From a bacterium (GTDB taxonomy: Bacteria; Oederibacteriota; CAKKQC01), in contig CAKKQC010000023.1 in the NCBI GenBank assembly GCA_919901855.1, positions 21,876 through 85,875 on the forward strand: a DNA stretch of 64,000 bases. Reading direction: 5' to 3'. The translations under genes were made by a program, and so were the position numbers. The notes beneath the pieces were generated by a model. The model did no database searches. It was not told where the DNA came from and saw only the letters and a list, made by a program, of their open reading frames with translations. This document shows, piece after piece, positions 26,805 through 34,149 of this stretch; position 1 is the stretch's first letter, and each line of letters begins with the position of its first letter.

Positions 26805-27167
26805 TCACTCCCATTCGAGCGCCCGGTTCCGCCAGGCATAGGCCCAGGCGAGGACGAGCAGCCCTATGAACACCATCGCCTCCACGAACCCGGCAGCGCC
26901 CGCATCCTTGAAGACCATGGCCCACGGATACAGGAAGAGGGACTCCACGTCGAAGACGAGGAAGACGAGCGCGTAGAGGTAGAACTGGATCCGGAACTGC
27001 CCCCACGGGTCGCCCGCCTCGACCGCGCCGCACTCGTAGGGCGAGGACTTGACCCGCCCCGGGTTCCGAGGGGCGACGAGCCGGGTGGCCACGAGCGCGC
27101 CCACGGGGCCTCCGATGGCAAGTGCAGCGAAGACGCCGAGGAGGAGAACGGGGTCGGCGATCGTCAC
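26805..27167 (-). CDS. nuoA: NADH-quinone oxidoreductase subunit A
   Basis: The 120-aa, three-helix subunit has the conserved loop SSPYECGAVEAGDPWGQFRI and YALVFLVFDVESLFLYPWA. The GTG start overlaps the ridA stop (GTGA). It is the first nuo gene of the cluster. The next gene is nuoH, so nuoB-G and nuoI, which build the peripheral arm, are missing from this locus. Confidence 0.96.
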   Translation of the reverse strand: MTIADPVLLLGVFAALAIGGPVGALVATRLVAPRNPGRVKSSPYECGAVEAGDPWGQFRIQFYLYALVFLVFDVESLFLYPWAMVFKDAGAAGFVEAMVFIGLLVLAWAYAWRNRALEWE

Positions 27168-27550
27168 GAGCCCAGGTACGCCACGACGTCGATCGCCAGC
27201 ACGGCATCCTTGGGCAGGCGCGACACCTCGACCGTCGACCGCGCCGGCTTCTCCCCGGGGAAGAACTCGGCGTACACCTCGTTCATCTGGCCGAAATCGT
27301 CGAGATTCTTCAGGAACACGGTGACCTTCACGATGTGCGCCAGCGTGGCCCCCGATCCCTCGACTACCGCCTTGATGTTCTCCATGACCCTGCGGGTTTG
27401 ACCTCTGACACCCGAACGGATGAGCGTGCCCGTCATCGGGTCGAAGGGCAACTGGGCCGAGACGTGGAGGAAGTCGCCCGCGCGCACGCCCTGGGAGTAG
27501 GGCCCGACCGGCTGCGGCGCCTGCGAGGTCAAAATGGTCTGTCTGGGCAT
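27164..27550 (-). CDS. ridA: RidA family enamine/imine deaminase
   Basis: The 128-aa trimeric RidA/YjgF fold hydrolyses reactive 2-aminoacrylate and other enamines or imines. Typical features: PVGPYSQGVRAGDFLHVSAQLPFDP, 'MENIKAVVEGSGATLAHIVKVTVFLKNLDDFGQMNEVY' and the catalytic-Arg segment ARSTVEVSRLPKD. It is the promoter-proximal gene of the nuo run. Its coupling to nuoA by a GTGA overlap is unusual and suggests co-expression with complex I. Confidence 0.93.
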   Translation of the reverse strand: MPRQTILTSQAPQPVGPYSQGVRAGDFLHVSAQLPFDPMTGTLIRSGVRGQTRRVMENIKAVVEGSGATLAHIVKVTVFLKNLDDFGQMNEVYAEFFPGEKPARSTVEVSRLPKDAVLAIDVVAYLGS

Positions 27551-27556
27551 GGCGCT

Positions 27557-27562
27557 AGTATC
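27557..27562 (-). promoter_or_regulatory. Candidate -10 box for the ridA-nuo run
   Basis: GATACT on the minus strand ends 6 nt before the ridA ATG. No Shine-Dalgarno sequence lies between them, so transcription would begin at or within a few nt of the start codon. The whole gap to the next gene is only 30 nt. Confidence 0.35.
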
Positions 27563-27580
27563 TCACATCACCGCAAGGAA

Positions 27581-29389
27581 TCAGCGGGCCCGGCGAAGAC
27601 GTCGCCCCCCTTCGCGGGCCAATCCCTCCAGGCTCTGCCGGGCCCCTGCCAGCTCCGGGTTCTCGCGCAACGCGCGACGCCACGCCGCCGCTGCGCCCGC
27701 GCGATCTCCGCGCAGGAAGGCGATATTCCCGAGCGTGTGCCAGCTCTCCGACTGGTGCGCATTCAGCCGGATCGCCTCCCGGCAGGCCGCATCCGCCTCG
27801 TCCAGCCTCCCCTGCCGGGCCAGCGCGAGCCCGAGCTGGTTCCAGGTGGCCGGCAGGCCCGGGGCGTCCGCGAGGGAAGCCCGGGCCCACTTCTCGGCCT
27901 CCGGCAGGCGCCCGAGGGAGTAGGCGGCCAGGGCCGCATTGCCGGCCGCGCGCGACCGCCCGTCCCATATCCCCCAGGCATTGTAGCTCCGCTCCGCGCA
28001 GACCCCGGTCTCCGGCCACCGGCTAGCCGCCGCGAAGTCCCCCGAGAGCTTGAGCCAGCCGTCGGCAACGAGCTGGCGGCCCATGCCCCCCCCCACGAGC
28101 AGGACCGCCGCAATGAACACCCACCCGCCCCGCCGCGGCGCCGCCATCGCCGCGGCCGGCAACCGGGACCCGCGCGATGCCAGCCACGCGAACGAGAACC
28201 AGACCCAACCCTGCGCCGGGACGAGATACCAGGGAAAGTTCACCTGCGCGTCGACGACCAGGGCCACGAGACCCAGCAGTACCGGGAGCGCCTCGGGGTC
28301 TCCGGTCCGGTGCGCGTTCCACCCGAGCCGCCAGAAGACGGCAAGCAGCCAGACCACGATCCCGAGGCCCACGACTCCGGCCTCGGAGGCGAGCTGGAGA
28401 ATGTCATTGTGCGCGTTCTCGCTGAAGAACCACGGGCGGTCGGGATTCTCGGCCAGGAGCCGCGCGTGGTATTCGGGATACTTGCCCGCGTAGGATCCGG
28501 GACCGGCCCCGAGGAGCGGACGGTCCCGGACCATCCACATCGTCGCCCGCCACATCATGATCCGGCCCGTCGCGTCGAAGTGCCCGGTCGAGAACATGGC
28601 GGCCATGCGCGCCCGCCCCTGCCCGTGGACGGCGAGGTAGCCCGCGGCCACCAGCACCGCGATCGCCGCGGCCGACGCCATCCGGCGCGTGACCACGAGC
28701 CGGCCGCCCCCCGCCCGCCAGAGGATCGGCGCCGCCACGGCCGCGGCGGCGACCCCGAGCCACGCGCCGCGCGACTGCGCGATCAGAAGCGCGAGTCCGG
28801 TCACGGCCGTGGCGGCCCACCAGTGCGCGTTCCCGCGCGAGAGCACCCGGGCGACCATGAGGGGAAAGACCGCCACGAGGTAGGCCGCCAGAAAGTCCGG
28901 GTTCCCCATCGTCGAGAACGGCCGCAGGCCGCGGGTCTCCATTCCGCCTGCGAGGTCCGACCAGAAGAACTGGATGAGGCTGTAAGCCGCGCTCACGGCG
29001 CCCGCCGCCGCCATCGCCACCGGAAGCGGCACCCCTTCATCGCGGCGGACGAGACGGCTGCCCATGAGGGCGAGGAGGGCAAACGCGATCCACCGCAACG
29101 ACTCCAACATCGGACCTGGCGCCCCCAGTCCGGGATGCGCGACGACGCCGAAGGCGGCAATCAGGATCACGCCCCATACGGGCCACCCCCAGACCGGCCA
29201 TCGCGCTGCGGGAGCGGTCCATTCCGGCCAGGCGGCCCACGCGACCAGGCCCACCAGCACGCCGACCAGCAGGAGGGTCTGGGGCAGCTTGAACGCGTCC
29301 TCGAACGGGGGCCAGAACGCGAGCGGCAGGAGAATGGCGCCCCACAGGAGGACGATCCGGTTCAGCCGCCGCTGAACCGCGGCTACCAC
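27581..29389 (-). CDS. O-antigen-ligase-like membrane protein with C-terminal TPR repeats
   Basis: The 602-aa product starts at GTG (VVAAVQRRLNRIVLLWG), since the long upstream open frame lies inside the TPR gene. About 10-12 helices come first. The Wzy_C/WaaL-type periplasmic loop follows: TGRIMMWRATMWMVRDRPLLGAGPGSYAGKYPEYH and FFSENAHNDILQLASEAGVVGLG, with the conserved His-Asn-Asp. The last ~160 residues are TPR-like helical repeats (LPATWNQLGLALARQGRLDEADAACREAIRLN; SWHTLGNIAFLRGDRAGAAAAWRRAL). Such proteins transfer or polymerise glycans at the periplasmic face; TPR-bearing versions are also linked to protein O-glycosylation. Confidence 0.75.
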   Translation of the reverse strand: MVAAVQRRLNRIVLLWGAILLPLAFWPPFEDAFKLPQTLLLVGVLVGLVAWAAWPEWTAPAARWPVWGWPVWGVILIAAFGVVAHPGLGAPGPMLESLRWIAFALLALMGSRLVRRDEGVPLPVAMAAAGAVSAAYSLIQFFWSDLAGGMETRGLRPFSTMGNPDFLAAYLVAVFPLMVARVLSRGNAHWWAATAVTGLALLIAQSRGAWLGVAAAAVAAPILWRAGGGRLVVTRRMASAAAIAVLVAAGYLAVHGQGRARMAAMFSTGHFDATGRIMMWRATMWMVRDRPLLGAGPGSYAGKYPEYHARLLAENPDRPWFFSENAHNDILQLASEAGVVGLGIVVWLLAVFWRLGWNAHRTGDPEALPVLLGLVALVVDAQVNFPWYLVPAQGWVWFSFAWLASRGSRLPAAAMAAPRRGGWVFIAAVLLVGGGMGRQLVADGWLKLSGDFAAASRWPETGVCAERSYNAWGIWDGRSRAAGNAALAAYSLGRLPEAEKWARASLADAPGLPATWNQLGLALARQGRLDEADAACREAIRLNAHQSESWHTLGNIAFLRGDRAGAAAAWRRALRENPELAGARQSLEGLAREGGRRLRRAR

Positions 29390-29394
29390 CGTCG

Positions 29395-30783
29395 TTACCC
29401 GACCTTCCGCTGGCGGGCCTTGAGGGTCTTGATCTGCGCCCGGACCTTCTCCATGGCGTCCTGGTCCGTGCTGACGGTGAGGAAGATCTCGTAGTTGCGC
29501 TGGGCCGAGATGAGGTCGCCGGACGATTCGTAGGCCCACCCCAGGTTCACGTAGACGTCGTCCAGATTCGGGTCCCGGGACAGCGCCTTCTCGTAGGCCC
29601 CGATCGCGTCGCGCCACTGCGACCGCGAGCTGTAGACATCCCCGAGGTACCGGTACCCGGCCGCGAGGTTGGGGTCCAGCTCGAGGGCCTTCCGGGCCGA
29701 CCGCTCGGCCTCGTCCTTGTCGCCGTTCTGCAGGGCGATCCACGACATCTGCGTGAGGTATCCGGGCTCCTTCGGATTTCCGCGAATGGCTTTCCGCAGC
29801 ATCACCATGGCCTCCGTGAGCTTCCCCTGCCGGGCCAGCGCCACAGCGAGCTGGGCCTGCGACGAATCCGCAGGCTTGATCTTGAGATCCAGGGCGCGCC
29901 GGAAGTGCGTCTCGGCTTCGCGCGCATCCGCGAGCTGGAGCTTGATCATGCCGATGGAATAGTGCGCCTCGGGGGTTTCCTTGATCGCGAGCGCGTTCCG
30001 GTACTCGTCCGCCGAGTGTTTGAGGTCGCGCATCATGAAGTAGTAGTGCCCGTACATCATGTGCGACTCGAACGGCTTCTTCATGTCCTGATAGAAGGAG
30101 CCCATGACCCCGTACGGCAGGCCGTTCCCCGGGGACGCCGCCGCGGCGTTCTCGAGGAGGGCGAAGGCCTCGGGCACATTGCCCATCTCGTAGTAGACGG
30201 ATGCTTTCCCCACCATCGCCCCCGCGTGCTTCGGTTCGATACGCAGCGCCTCCTCGAATTCGCGCAGCGCCTTGTCGTTGCGCCCCTTCCCCCGCAGGGC
30301 CACCCCGTGACCGTAGTGCAGGTCGGCGTTCTGCGAGTCGTTCTTGAGCCCCCGTTCGTAGACCGCGACCGCCTCGTCCCACCGGCGGTCGTAGAGCAGG
30401 ATCTCCCCGATCCGCGTCAGCGCGAGCGTGTGGAACGTCTTGAGCTCGGGCGTGGCGTAGGTCGCCTTGAGGACGCCCTCGAACCGTTCCACGGCAGTCT
30501 TCCGCCTGCCCAACTGCATGGCGGCGAATCCCGCTCCGTAGAGCGCCTCGGGATGCCCCGGCCTCAGCTCGAGCGCCTTGAGGAACGAGCGTTCCGCCAC
30601 CTTGAACCGGCCCACGGAAATCGCATCCTTCCCCGCCGCGACCTGCGTATCGAAGTCGTCACCCCGGGCCGGACCGGCTGCCGACAGGGCGAGGAGTCCC
30701 GCGAGGAACAGGGCGGAACTGCAGGCCGTCCGACGGCCTGTGGCGGCGTGGGCGTTCCGCCCACGCCGTCTATCGGTGCGCAT
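29395..30783 (-). CDS. Exported tetratricopeptide-repeat protein
   Basis: The 462-aa product has a signal peptide (about residues 22-41, ALFLAGLLALSAAGPARG) and then ten or more TPR units, for example KVAERSFLKALELRPGHPEALYGAGF, DKALREFEEALRIEPKHAGAM and WRDAIGAYEKALSRDPNLDDVYVNLGWAY. It is probably a periplasmic scaffold. It ends 5 nt before the O-antigen-ligase-like gene, which also has TPRs, so the two may form a glycan- or envelope-assembly pair. Its ATG overlaps the rpe end by 14 nt. Codons 6-21 contain two perfect palindromes (see the repeat feature). Confidence 0.8.
   Translation of the reverse strand: MRTDRRRGRNAHAATGRRTACSSALFLAGLLALSAAGPARGDDFDTQVAAGKDAISVGRFKVAERSFLKALELRPGHPEALYGAGFAAMQLGRRKTAVERFEGVLKATYATPELKTFHTLALTRIGEILLYDRRWDEAVAVYERGLKNDSQNADLHYGHGVALRGKGRNDKALREFEEALRIEPKHAGAMVGKASVYYEMGNVPEAFALLENAAAASPGNGLPYGVMGSFYQDMKKPFESHMMYGHYYFMMRDLKHSADEYRNALAIKETPEAHYSIGMIKLQLADAREAETHFRRALDLKIKPADSSQAQLAVALARQGKLTEAMVMLRKAIRGNPKEPGYLTQMSWIALQNGDKDEAERSARKALELDPNLAAGYRYLGDVYSSRSQWRDAIGAYEKALSRDPNLDDVYVNLGWAYESSGDLISAQRNYEIFLTVSTDQDAMEKVRAQIKTLKARQRKVG
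30722..30767. repeat. Two adjacent perfect palindromes (REP-like) inside a coding N-terminus
   Basis: Stem 1 pairs CAGGCCGT (30722-30729) with ACGGCCTG (30733-30740) around a 3-nt loop. Stem 2 pairs GGCGTGGGCG (30745-30754) with CGCCCACGCC (30758-30767) around TTC. Both are perfect and only 4 nt apart. They lie in the first ~20 codons of the TPR gene, immediately downstream of the rpe stop, and encode an Arg/Gly/Ala-rich segment before the signal peptide. This looks like a short REP/BIME-type unit absorbed into coding sequence. Confidence 0.6.
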
Positions 30784-31504
30784 GACTCCGGTGCCGGGCG
30801 GATTCGGCCGCGCGGCGCAGGCGCGCGATCGCCCGGGCGGGATCGGGAGCGCCGAAGATCGCGACGCCGGCGACGAGCACGTTGGCGCCAGCGCGTACGG
30901 CCGTGCCGGCAGTCCGCACCGTCACGCCGCCGTCCACCTGGATGTCGAGCCGCAGTCCCAGACGCCGGGCGCGATGCCGGAGCGCCCGGATCTTGGGCAC
31001 GACGCGCACCTGGAACGGCTGCCCGCCGAATCCTGGCTCCACCGTCATGAGAAGCACCATGTCCGCATGCTCGAGGAGACCGTGAAGCGCCGGAAGCGGT
31101 GTCCTCGGACGCAGGGCCAGCGCGGCCCCGGCACCCAGGGACCGTATCCGGTCCAGCAGGCGCCTGACCCCGCGTCCGCCCTCCGCGTGCACGGTGAGGC
31201 TCGACGCGCCGGCTCGCACGAAGGGCCCCACGAACTGCTCCGGATTCGTGACCATGAGATGCACGTCGATCGGAAGGTCCGTGTGGCGGCGGAGGGATTC
31301 GACCATGTGGGGCCCCATCGACAGGTTCGGGACAAAATGGCCGTCCATTACGTCCACGTGGACGCCGTCGGCCCGGCCACGCTCGAGCATCCGCAGGCTC
31401 TCCCGCAGGGCCGCGAGATCGGCATTCAGGATCGAAGGGACGAGGCGTATCGGCGGATCCTGATCGGATCCAAGGGGGCGATTGTGCCGGGCGGCGGGCA
31501 TCAT
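30770..31504 (-). CDS. rpe: Ribulose-phosphate 3-epimerase
   Basis: The 244-aa TIM-barrel enzyme of the pentose phosphate pathway interconverts ribulose-5-P and xylulose-5-P. Metal ligands and active-site motifs are intact: VHVDVMDGHFVPNLSMGP (His49, Asp51), DVHLMV (His82), MTVEPGFGGQPF and IQVDGGV. I chose the ATG-ATG pair preceded by AGG rather than the TTG two codons earlier. It starts 7 nt after the stop of the PorV-OmpA fusion. An Arg-rich tail (RRAAESARHRSHAHR) extends past the usual C-terminus. Confidence 0.94.
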   Translation of the reverse strand: MMPAARHNRPLGSDQDPPIRLVPSILNADLAALRESLRMLERGRADGVHVDVMDGHFVPNLSMGPHMVESLRRHTDLPIDVHLMVTNPEQFVGPFVRAGASSLTVHAEGGRGVRRLLDRIRSLGAGAALALRPRTPLPALHGLLEHADMVLLMTVEPGFGGQPFQVRVVPKIRALRHRARRLGLRLDIQVDGGVTVRTAGTAVRAGANVLVAGVAIFGAPDPARAIARLRRAAESARHRSHAHR

Positions 31505-31511
31505 TACCAAC

Positions 31512-33581
31512 CTATCGACGGACGTTGATGACGAGGTCCACCCGCTGACGCTGCTCCTCCTCGGGGAGGTTCGGATAGCGCGGCGCCGGCCGGCTCCGCC
31601 CGTAGACGCGCAGGGAGACCCGCGACGCCTCGAGCCGGTACTCCTCGACGAGGGCGCGCAGAACCCGCTCCGCCCGCGCCTTGGCCAGCTCGTAATTTAC
31701 GTCGTCACCTCCGGGCACGTCCGAGAATGCCTCGATCGCCAGCGAACTACCCGGATGCTCGGCGATGAACGCCGCGGCCTTCTGGAGCACGAGCCGGTGC
31801 TCGTCGGTGAGCTCGGACGCGGTGCCCGTGTAGCGCACCCCGACCATGCGGACGCGGTTGCCGAGCAGCTCGGGCCGCACCTCCGCCTCGACCTGCGGGA
31901 TCGGCCGCTCTCCCTTGGTCGTCTGCCCGTCCTCGTCCTGGAACTTCCAGCTGAACTTGGGCGCTTTGAGCGCCGTCATCCGGCCCTCGGCGTCCCGGCC
32001 GTCCCACCGTATCGGCGTGTCCGGCGTGCCCTGACCCTGCCAGGTCCGGACGATCCGTCCGGCGTCCAGGATCTGAAGTTGCCAGAGCTGGTAGTTGCCC
32101 TGCGGAAGGGCGAACGCCACCTCGGGGTAGAACGGCTTCCCGGCCACGGGCCGGATCTGGGGCTCCGCGCTCACGGAGGCGATGCTCGAAGCCGACGAGG
32201 ACTCCCGGTTCGCCACGTCCTTCGCCTTAAGCACGAACCGGAACTTCGAGACGTCGGTCACGATCCGGCCCCGCTCGTCCGCGCCGTCCCAGTTCAGGCT
32301 CTTGGGCGGGAGACCGGTGCCCGCGAAGGTCTTGACCACCCGGCCGCGGTCGTCGGTGATTTCGACCTTCCACTCTTTGGGCGGCTGTTCGAACCGGATC
32401 GTCTTGGGCTCGATGACGAGGGCGGGCTTCACGGCCCGCTTGTCGATCGACACGGGCGCTTCCGTCGTCACCGCCTTCGGGATCCGGGGGATGCTCCAGC
32501 GAACCAGCATGGCCACCTGGTGCACGCTCCCGAGCGTGCCGAACGGCGCCAGTGCGTAATCGAGCTGGACCAGCGCCGTCGGCGAGACTTTCCACCGGAA
32601 GCCCAGGCCGGTCCGCAGCGGCGAGGGCAGCTTCGCGAGGCCCGAGGAGTTCCCGTAGTCGAGCGCCGTCTTGCCGAAGCGCTGATCCAGCGGCTGCTCC
32701 CACCCGGCCCGGACGAACGCGATCCCCGCCACCCCGTATTCCGCCCCGAGGGACAGCCGCGGCCGGCCGACGGAGTCGATGAACGAGGTCAGGTCCGCCG
32801 TCGTCAGGAGTTGGGATCCCCATAGTGGGGTCCGCAGGACCCCCCCGAGCCGGAAGGTCACCGGCAGGATCTCGCCGGCCCCGAGCGCGAATCCGAATCC
32901 CTGACCGAACCCCCCGATCGCCCCCATGTTCTGGACGGAGGCGCCCGCCGCCATCGTCCGGTCCAGGTTCTCCCACAGGACCCCGACGTCCGCGCCCAGA
33001 CCGCCCGCCTGGAAATCGACTGACCGGGTCGGAACCGAGTCCCCGGTGACCGGGTCGGTCCGGTAACTGGCCGGATCCGCGCCGGTCAGCGACCGCCGGA
33101 TCACCTTGAGGCTGGCGCCGACCGCGATCGATTCCGTCAGCGGCGCGGAATAGGTCACGAAGCCCATGAGGTCGGAGGCATCGCCGGCCGCCGCCCGCAC
33201 GAGCGCCTGGGGGTCCGTCGAATCGAAACTGCCCGTGGCGAGCGCCATGAAGCCGGCGCCCCCGTTGCCGAACCCGAACGGCTGGCCCGGGAACTCCACC
33301 GCTCCCGTGACCAGGTACACCCCCGTGATCTGGTCGGATTGGTAGAGCTTGACGTATGAGAACGCCCCCTCGGGCGCCGTAAGGTTCGCAGTGCCCGCAG
33401 GATTCCAGTAGACGGAATAGATGTCCTCCCCGACCGCGGTGTAGGAGCCGCCCATTGCCACCGCGCGCACCCCGGCCGCGATCTTGAGGAAGTCCGCGCC
33501 GGCCTCGCCCCGCGAGAGCGCGGCGGCGGGCCCCGCGGCCAACGCCAAGCCAAGAACCAACGTGACAGACCACCGCCTCAT
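31512..33581 (-). CDS. PorV-like barrel fused to FlgD-like Ig domains and an OmpA domain
   Basis: The 689-aa product has a signal peptide (1-21), then a PorV/UPF0164 barrel (about 22-360: FLKIAAGVRAVAMGGSYTAVGEDIYSVYWNPAGTA). Two FlgD-like Ig modules follow, each with the W-D-G-x-D-x-x-G hallmark: WKVEITDDRGRVVKTF ... LNWDGADERGRIV, and WQLQILDAGRIVRTWQG ... IRWDGRDAEGRM. The C-terminus is an OmpA peptidoglycan-binding domain (about 585-689: IEAFSDVPGGDDVNYELAKARAERVL, VDLVINVRR). The start is the ATG overlapping the thpR stop. The architecture could anchor a PorV-type barrel to the cell wall. I know of no characterised protein with this arrangement. Confidence 0.8.
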   Translation of the reverse strand: MRRWSVTLVLGLALAAGPAAALSRGEAGADFLKIAAGVRAVAMGGSYTAVGEDIYSVYWNPAGTANLTAPEGAFSYVKLYQSDQITGVYLVTGAVEFPGQPFGFGNGGAGFMALATGSFDSTDPQALVRAAAGDASDLMGFVTYSAPLTESIAVGASLKVIRRSLTGADPASYRTDPVTGDSVPTRSVDFQAGGLGADVGVLWENLDRTMAAGASVQNMGAIGGFGQGFGFALGAGEILPVTFRLGGVLRTPLWGSQLLTTADLTSFIDSVGRPRLSLGAEYGVAGIAFVRAGWEQPLDQRFGKTALDYGNSSGLAKLPSPLRTGLGFRWKVSPTALVQLDYALAPFGTLGSVHQVAMLVRWSIPRIPKAVTTEAPVSIDKRAVKPALVIEPKTIRFEQPPKEWKVEITDDRGRVVKTFAGTGLPPKSLNWDGADERGRIVTDVSKFRFVLKAKDVANRESSSASSIASVSAEPQIRPVAGKPFYPEVAFALPQGNYQLWQLQILDAGRIVRTWQGQGTPDTPIRWDGRDAEGRMTALKAPKFSWKFQDEDGQTTKGERPIPQVEAEVRPELLGNRVRMVGVRYTGTASELTDEHRLVLQKAAAFIAEHPGSSLAIEAFSDVPGGDDVNYELAKARAERVLRALVEEYRLEASRVSLRVYGRSRPAPRYPNLPEEEQRQRVDLVINVRR

Positions 33582-34147
33582 GCGGATCGCCCGCCGTCGA
33601 GCGGAATCACGCACAGCGATCGGTACTCGGCCCCCTCCGGAGAAAGGAGGCTCTGGTGCAAAATCACGCGATTGATAAGGCATCTCCCCCCACCAGTGTC
33701 CCGCGATTCCCCTGCCAGTTCAACGTGGCCGAGATCGCAGGGCGGGCGGAACCGGGCCAGCGTCAGATGCGCCACGAAAGGCTTGTCATCAGCCCTCTCC
33801 AGACCCAGGGCGGCGGTCAGGGCCCGGACCCGCCGGACCAGGGCGGACAGGCCCCCCCCCGCCGACTCCAGCCCGATCCACAGCACCCGGGCCCGGCCGA
33901 ACCCCGGAAACGCCCCGACGCGCCCGAGGCGCGCCTGGACCGGCGGTTCCCCCCGCAGGGACTCCAGCGAGTCCCGGAGACGGGCCACGTCCGCGTCCCC
34001 GATCTCCCCCAGGAAATCGAGCGTGAGATGGATCGCCTCCGGACGCGGCCACCGTCCCTCCGGAATCCGGGCCCGCAGCCGCTCGCTCGCGCGCGCCACT
34101 TCCGCGCGCGCCCCGGCCCCGATATCCGCCGCCACGAAACACCGCAC
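33578..34147 (-). CDS. thpR: RNA 2',3'-cyclic phosphodiesterase (LigT family)
   Basis: The 189-aa product belongs to the 2H phosphoesterase superfamily. Both HxT motifs are clear: HLTLDFLG (His40, Thr42) and HLTLARF (His127, Thr129). The GTG start (VRCFVAADIG) lies 2 nt after the cinA stop and gives the normal N-terminal R-x-F-(V/I)-A strand. Family members hydrolyse 2',3'-cyclic phosphate ends of RNA. The end overlaps the downstream barrel gene (ATGA). Confidence 0.92.
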   Translation of the reverse strand: MRCFVAADIGAGARAEVARASERLRARIPEGRWPRPEAIHLTLDFLGEIGDADVARLRDSLESLRGEPPVQARLGRVGAFPGFGRARVLWIGLESAGGGLSALVRRVRALTAALGLERADDKPFVAHLTLARFRPPCDLGHVELAGESRDTGGGRCLINRVILHQSLLSPEGAEYRSLCVIPLDGGRSA

Positions 34148-34149
34148 GA

